The position numbers were made by a program, and so were the translations under genes. Below are positions 32,443 to 33,460 of a DNA stretch of 33,460 nucleotides, in pieces. The stretch lies in assembly GCA_016287095.1 (NCBI GenBank), contig JAEEVK010000024.1:1-33460 (forward strand). The letters are read 5' to 3'. Source of the DNA: Lachnospiraceae bacterium. GTDB lineage: Bacteria; Bacillota; Clostridia; Lachnospirales; Lachnospiraceae. Under the pieces are notes generated by a model, which did no database searches, was not told the DNA's origin, and saw only the letters and a list, made by a program, of their open reading frames with translations. The first letter of the stretch is position 1, and the number at the start of each line of letters is the position of its first letter.

Positions 32443-33393
32443 ATGAATTATTACATAAAGAAGCTGATATCATTTTTGATCACGCTTTTTTGTGTTGCGC
32501 TGCTTTCCTTTCTTTTATTCCAGATAATACCGGGTGATGCAGCTATGTCTAAACTCGGCATAGAGGCTACACCCGAGCAGGTAGAGGAACTGCGTGCACA
32601 GTACGGCTATGACCGTAATGTTTTTGCACGCTTTTTTTCGTGGTTCGGCGGGATTTTCACAGGTGACCTCGGAGTATCCATAAAGTACGGCCCTATGAAG
32701 GTGTCGGAGCTGATAGGAGCGAGACTTCCGGTTACTATCTGGCTGGGAGTTTTATCCATCATCCTGATAGTGGTGATATCCATACCTTTAGGTCTTATAT
32801 GTGCAAAGAAACCGGGCGGAGTGGTAGACATAGTATCCGACTGGGTGGCACAGCTTTTTATGGCTGTTCCTTCATTTGTACAGGGCATACTTATCTCGTT
32901 TGTATTCGGCATCATACTCAGCCTTTTTATACCCGGAAAATATGTATCACCTTTGACTGATTTTCCGGAGTTCCTGCAGTGCATGTTCTTCCCGGCACTG
33001 GCTGTGGCACTTCCCAAGATAGCCATGACCGTAAGGTTCATGAAGACCTCCGTAAAGAAGGAGCTTAAGTGCGACTACGTAAGAACTGCAAAGGCTAAGG
33101 GATGCTCGGTTAACAGGATCATGTGGAAGCATGTGCTTAAAAACTCAATGCTTCCCGTTATAACATTTATAGGTCTCATAGTGGCGGAAGTCATGGCCGG
33201 AAGTATCATGATCGAAAAGGTGTTTAACCTTCCCGGCATGGGCTTGCTGCTCGTTAATTCCATATCAAACAGGGATTATCCCGTGGTGCAGGCTATAGTT
33301 ATGTATATAGCTTTAATAGTCATCACCGTCAATTTCCTGGTTGATATCGCGTACAGGCTGCTCGATCCGAGGCAGACGGAGGAGGGCCTATGA
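32443..33393 (+). CDS. ABC transporter permease, DppB/OppB type
   Basis: A 316-residue inner permease with the family start 'YYIKKLISFLITLFCVALLS' and 'LLFQIIPGDAAMSKLG', about six membrane segments, and the cytoplasmic coupling (EAA-like) loop 'YVRTAKAKGCSVNRIMWKH'. It pairs with the next gene product to form the channel. GGGAGGGC precedes ATG 32443; an ATG at 32428 in frame would overlap that site. The stop overlaps the next start (ATGA). Confidence 0.93.
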   Translation: MNYYIKKLISFLITLFCVALLSFLLFQIIPGDAAMSKLGIEATPEQVEELRAQYGYDRNVFARFFSWFGGIFTGDLGVSIKYGPMKVSELIGARLPVTIWLGVLSIILIVVISIPLGLICAKKPGGVVDIVSDWVAQLFMAVPSFVQGILISFVFGIILSLFIPGKYVSPLTDFPEFLQCMFFPALAVALPKIAMTVRFMKTSVKKELKCDYVRTAKAKGCSVNRIMWKHVLKNSMLPVITFIGLIVAEVMAGSIMIEKVFNLPGMGLLLVNSISNRDYPVVQAIVMYIALIVITVNFLVDIAYRLLDPRQTEEGL

Positions 33394-33460
33394 ATAAGGA
33401 ATTAAAATACAACAATAAAAATATACGTTTGATCGTAGGTCTCATATTACTTGGCTTTGC
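33390..33460 (+). CDS. ABC transporter permease, DppC/OppC type (partial, runs off the window)
   Basis: ATG at 33390 overlaps the stop of the preceding permease (ATGA), with GGAGG upstream. Only the first 23 residues are present (MNKELKYNNKNIRL then a hydrophobic start), which fits the N-terminus of the second permease. The assignment rests mainly on operon position. Confidence 0.65.
   Translation, partial: MNKELKYNNKNIRLIVGLILLGF

Noticed and set aside
1-33460. CRISPR arrays, rRNA genes or complete insertion sequences
   Set aside because: No regularly spaced repeats, rRNA sequence or transposase gene was recognised on either strand.

Overview
The window looks like a chromosomal segment of a motile, anaerobic, plant-polysaccharide-degrading member of the Clostridia, most likely Lachnospiraceae (Butyrivibrio/Roseburia-like). 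The basis is inference from the sequence: moderate-to-low GC, strong AGGAGG ribosome binding sites, secA-prfB and uvrB-uvrA gene pairs, a GH51 arabinofuranosidase, a flagellar sigma-28 type promoter, and intergenic repeats of kinds I recall from Firmicutes. No species call is possible without a search.

Layout. (1) 1-2403: the first 113 bases are a perfect inverted copy of the secA promoter/start region (2404-2516). Between the two copies lie a DUF1858-type small redox protein gene and a one-gene ABC exporter, followed by a palindromic intergenic repeat with a T-run. (2) 2467-12025: a housekeeping run of secA, prfB, a CheW-domain protein, uvrB and uvrA, closed by a bidirectional terminator. 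(3) 12094-12864 (minus): a short FliD C-terminal-like protein driven by a textbook sigma-28 promoter. (4) 13092-17019: an AT-richer accessory segment with an XRE regulator, a coiled-coil protein of DIP1984/septicolysin-like appearance, a 428-base non-coding stretch containing a tRNA-shaped RNA and several hairpins, an Rnl5-type (DraRnl-like) RNA ligase with an N-terminal OB-like domain, a small membrane protein, an 'MGTRST' protein of unknown function and a short acidic protein. (5) 17140-19272: conserved hypothetical genes, a C_GCAxxG_C_C redox protein, tRNA-Gln(CUG) on the minus strand and a small membrane protein. (6) 19411-24996: a secreted leucine-rich-repeat protein, an OLD-family ATPase/TOPRIM nuclease, GH51 arabinofuranosidase and a voltage-gated-type K+ channel. 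(7) 25276-30575: a diguanylate cyclase with a periplasmic-binding-like sensor, hisS, a cysteine synthase, and a cysteine-rich membrane protein. (8) 30576-33460: a MITE/REP-like inverted repeat, then a peptide-type ABC transporter operon (binding lipoprotein, first permease, start of the second permease) that runs off the window.

Most interesting region. The XRE regulator and the DIP1984-like gene have the same promoter module: a TCAAC-N5-GTTGA dyad placed directly against an ATGACA -35 box, 17 bases, then a TATAAT-like -10. The second copy of the module lies next to a leftover of the 3' end of the FliD-like gene plus its terminator, which suggests a past tandem duplication. Downstream, a 73-nt tRNA-like fold with a non-canonical anticodon loop (CCGGAAA) and a weak acceptor stem sits beside an RNA ligase gene. 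I propose that this is a regulated RNA-repair or RNA-conflict cassette whose substrate or decoy may be the tRNA-like RNA. This is inference; the family assignments and the fold are readable from the sequence, the function is not.
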